Of a stretch of DNA of 64,000 nucleotides, positions 59,463-64,000 are shown piece after piece. The DNA lies in contig JAOIOC010000003.1 of the NCBI GenBank assembly GCA_028140145.1, forward strand, positions 1-64,000. Direction: 5' to 3'. The notes under the pieces were generated by a model. The model made no database searches. It was not told where the DNA came from and saw only the letters and a list, made by a program, of their open reading frames with translations. The position numbers and the translations under genes were made by a program. The stretch comes from SAR86 cluster bacterium (lineage in GTDB: Bacteria; Pseudomonadota; Gammaproteobacteria; Magnimaribacterales; AG-339-G14). Numbering within the stretch: position 1 is the first letter of the stretch; each line of letters begins with the position of its first letter.

Positions 59463-59491
59463 TTGAGTCAGCTAACAAATAGCTGACTCAA
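59463..59491. terminator. Putative terminator hairpin downstream of 59495..59803
   Basis: TTGAGTCAGCT aacaaat AGCTGACTCAA, 11-bp perfect stem, AT-rich flank but no clean T tract. Confidence 0.55.
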
Positions 59492-59494
59492 AGA

Positions 59495-59803
59495 TTATTT
59501 TGCTAAATTGAAGTTATCAGTTCCTTCTCTAGCGCCCATCCAAGTTTCGTTAGCAACTTGCGTTGAAATATCAGATAAATCAAACAAAGCTTTCATTGCT
59601 TCTGAAGTTGGCTGTGCTCCTGAACCCCACGCTCCTGACTCTGCATCAACAATGAATGCAATTAAATTGGGATTTACCCAATAATATTTAGCATCATTGA
59701 CGCCAGGACTGCTTTTTGCAGTTTTACATACTGCATAAGCTGCATTTCCAAAGGTATTTCTATCAGCACCGCTGTGCATCTCAAATTTTGTAATTTGTAA
59801 CAT
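59495..59803 (-). CDS. Small conserved-looking protein of unknown function
   Basis: Complete 102-aa ORF with RBS (aggag) and downstream hairpin. Confidence 0.7.
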   Translation of the reverse strand: MLQITKFEMHSGADRNTFGNAAYAVCKTAKSSPGVNDAKYYWVNPNLIAFIVDAESGAWGSGAQPTSEAMKALFDLSDISTQVANETWMGAREGTDNFNLAK

Positions 59804-59895
59804 AAAAAACTCCTATTTTTTTATTAATTTATTAGTAACAGTAATAAATAGTATTAATAATTATTATAAAAGGGAAGTGGAAGGGAAATTTGAAT

Positions 59896-62334
<2,439 letters not shown>

Positions 62335-62337
62335 TTA

Positions 62338-63360
62338 TTATAAAGCAATTAGGGTATTAAATCGCCCTTTTATACCTAAAAAATCAGGGTCAATTGAGGA
62401 CACAAACTTCTGTCCTGGAGCATCTAAAATCAGCTCCAAGCATTTTAGAAAATTCTCCTCATCTAGCTCAGAAGGCAAGTCATCAACTAAAAATATTGAG
62501 TGCTTATTTCCGAGATTATGTATGTGTTGATTAAATCCTAATATTGTTAATAAAATCAATAGCTTCTGTTCTCCTCTGGATAAAATATCCCCTGATTTTA
62601 TATCGTTGACATCATAGAGAAGATCAAGCCTATGCGGCCCAACCGTTGAAAATTTTACTTCCGAATCTTTTTGATAAACTTTGCGCAATTCATTCTTAAA
62701 ATCTTCTTCTTCCAGCCATAGATTTTCAACCCAGAAATTTACCTTTTTTTCCGTAGGAAAATCCTTATCAAAATTTACTTTTAGCAATGGAATTATCTTC
62801 TCCAAATGCTTATTTCTTAAGCATGAAATTTCTATTGATTTTTCGACAAATAGATCGTTCCAAATTTTGAAAGTTTTCTTGTTTGCTTCTCTGAGCGCAT
62901 TGTTCCTTAGTCTCAGAGATTTTTGAAACTCTATGTATTTTTTTTTGTAATTTTGTTCCACGTGAAACAAATAAAAATCTAAGAAGTTTCTTCTGGTTTC
63001 AGATGAAGACTCTAAATAATTTAATGCAAAGTTGTTAATTAAAAATGGACAAACATCATTTAATATTGATTCTTTTGGAGTGATTTGCCTGACCAGCGCC
63101 TTAGTTTTTTTTCTTGAAAGCTCTAGCTTTGAATTGTCGTCAAATATGGCTTTCAAAGCAAAAAAATCTTCTTCAAATGGATAAAAAGAACTCATGTTGT
63201 TGGTTTTGAACGACTTATTTTCTATCGAGAAATAAATACTTTCCAATAAAGTAGTTTTTCCAGAACCGTTCTTCCCCGAAATAAGATTTGTGTCAGTAAA
63301 GGAGAAAAATTTTTGTGAGAGGGCTCTAAAAGAAGATAGCTCTAATTTTTTTAAACCCAT
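62338..63360 (-). CDS. recF: DNA replication and repair protein RecF
   Basis: NLISGKNGSGKTTLLESIYF, LSRGEQKLL, FLVDDLPSELD. Confidence 0.95.
   Translation of the reverse strand: MGLKKLELSSFRALSQKFFSFTDTNLISGKNGSGKTTLLESIYFSIENKSFKTNNMSSFYPFEEDFFALKAIFDDNSKLELSRKKTKALVRQITPKESILNDVCPFLINNFALNYLESSSETRRNFLDFYLFHVEQNYKKKYIEFQKSLRLRNNALREANKKTFKIWNDLFVEKSIEISCLRNKHLEKIIPLLKVNFDKDFPTEKKVNFWVENLWLEEEDFKNELRKVYQKDSEVKFSTVGPHRLDLLYDVNDIKSGDILSRGEQKLLILLTILGFNQHIHNLGNKHSIFLVDDLPSELDEENFLKCLELILDAPGQKFVSSIDPDFLGIKGRFNTLIAL
62954..62969. promoter_or_regulatory. parS-like centromere site (ParB binding)
   Basis: TGTTCCACGTGAAACA matches the consensus TGTTNCACGTGAAACA at all positions; origin-proximal within recF. 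Confidence 0.85.
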
Positions 63361-63364
63361 GAGA

Positions 63365-64000
63365 CTAGAGTCTCATAGGCATAATAACGTGTATTAGATC
63401 TTCATTTTCCTTATTTTTAACAATGCAACTTGATTCTTGACCGAAAAAAACTATTTCTGCCGATAAATCTTTAATAGTTGTAAGGGATTCTTGTAAATAG
63501 CTTATATTGAAACCAATTTCTAGCTCTGGGCCGGAATAATCAACTTTTATTTCTTCTTCAGCGCTTTCTTTTTCTGGATTATTTGCCTCAATTTTCAGTA
63601 AATCTTTATTAAGACTCAATCTAATTCCTCTGTATTTTTCATTTGAAAGAACTGAAGCTCTGCTCAGAGCAGTATTAAATTCATTTTTATCGACAATAAG
63701 CTTAGATTCATCACCAACCGGAAAAACTTTTTCATAATCAGGATAATTGCCCTCGATTAATTTAGAGGTGAAGGAAAATACAGAGCCTACAACATTGATT
63801 TGATTCTGAGATACATTTAACGTGATTTCTTCGTCGTTAGCAGAAATAATTTTTTGCAATTCCATAACGGCCTTTCTGGGAACAATAACCCTAAAATCCT
63901 CTTTTAAACCATCAATTGATGTTTTTGTAAAAGCCAGCCTATGGCCATCTGTTGATACCACACATAATGCGTTTCCTTTTGTCTCTAAAAGGCACCCATT
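63365..64000 (-). CDS. dnaN: DNA polymerase III beta clamp, N-terminus beyond window
   Basis: NGCLLETKGNALCVVSTDGHRLAFTKT reads through the edge; C-terminal VIMPMRL; upstream of recF. Confidence 0.96.
   Translation of the reverse strand, partial: NGCLLETKGNALCVVSTDGHRLAFTKTSIDGLKEDFRVIVPRKAVMELQKIISANDEEITLNVSQNQINVVGSVFSFTSKLIEGNYPDYEKVFPVGDESKLIVDKNEFNTALSRASVLSNEKYRGIRLSLNKDLLKIEANNPEKESAEEEIKVDYSGPELEIGFNISYLQESLTTIKDLSAEIVFFGQESSCIVKNKENEDLIHVIMPMRL

Overview
AT-rich, very gene-dense 64-kb bacterial window. Gene content and order suggest a streamlined marine gammaproteobacterium (SAR86-like; this is inference). No rRNA, tRNA, CRISPR array, transposase or prophage was recognised. The right part is an origin-proximal core block: dnaN(partial)-recF-gyrB ... 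plsC-gmhB-GlyRS-acyltransferase-trkH-trkA-fmt-def / purE-tsaC-aroE, followed by a complete aa3-type cytochrome oxidase biogenesis cluster. The middle holds pckA, gshA and three tandem small membrane paralogs. The left ~30 kb is accessory: a family of secreted repeat proteins, SelO next to an APH-fold phosphotransferase, DUF3604, a TetR-linked cluster, a tightly packed five-gene redox operon (CmcJ/NvfI-like, OYE, saccharopine-DH-like, AKR, SDR), CoA-transferase, PhzF, GST and hydrolases. Hand reading added features absent from the ORF track: a parS-like site inside recF; three unlisted small ORFs (34 aa TM, 33 aa TM, 44 aa CxxC/CxxC) between selO and the next gene; a 40-aa CGCGRSPIGKCIGWH protein with a possible A7 frameshift; a truncated DUF3429-like gene at the left edge; and several intrinsic terminators. 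Other highlights are an alpha2-type GlyRS where related gammaproteobacteria carry glyQ-glyS, and a protein with a Coq4-like HDxxH-x11-E motif. All family calls come from reading motifs; no database search was run.
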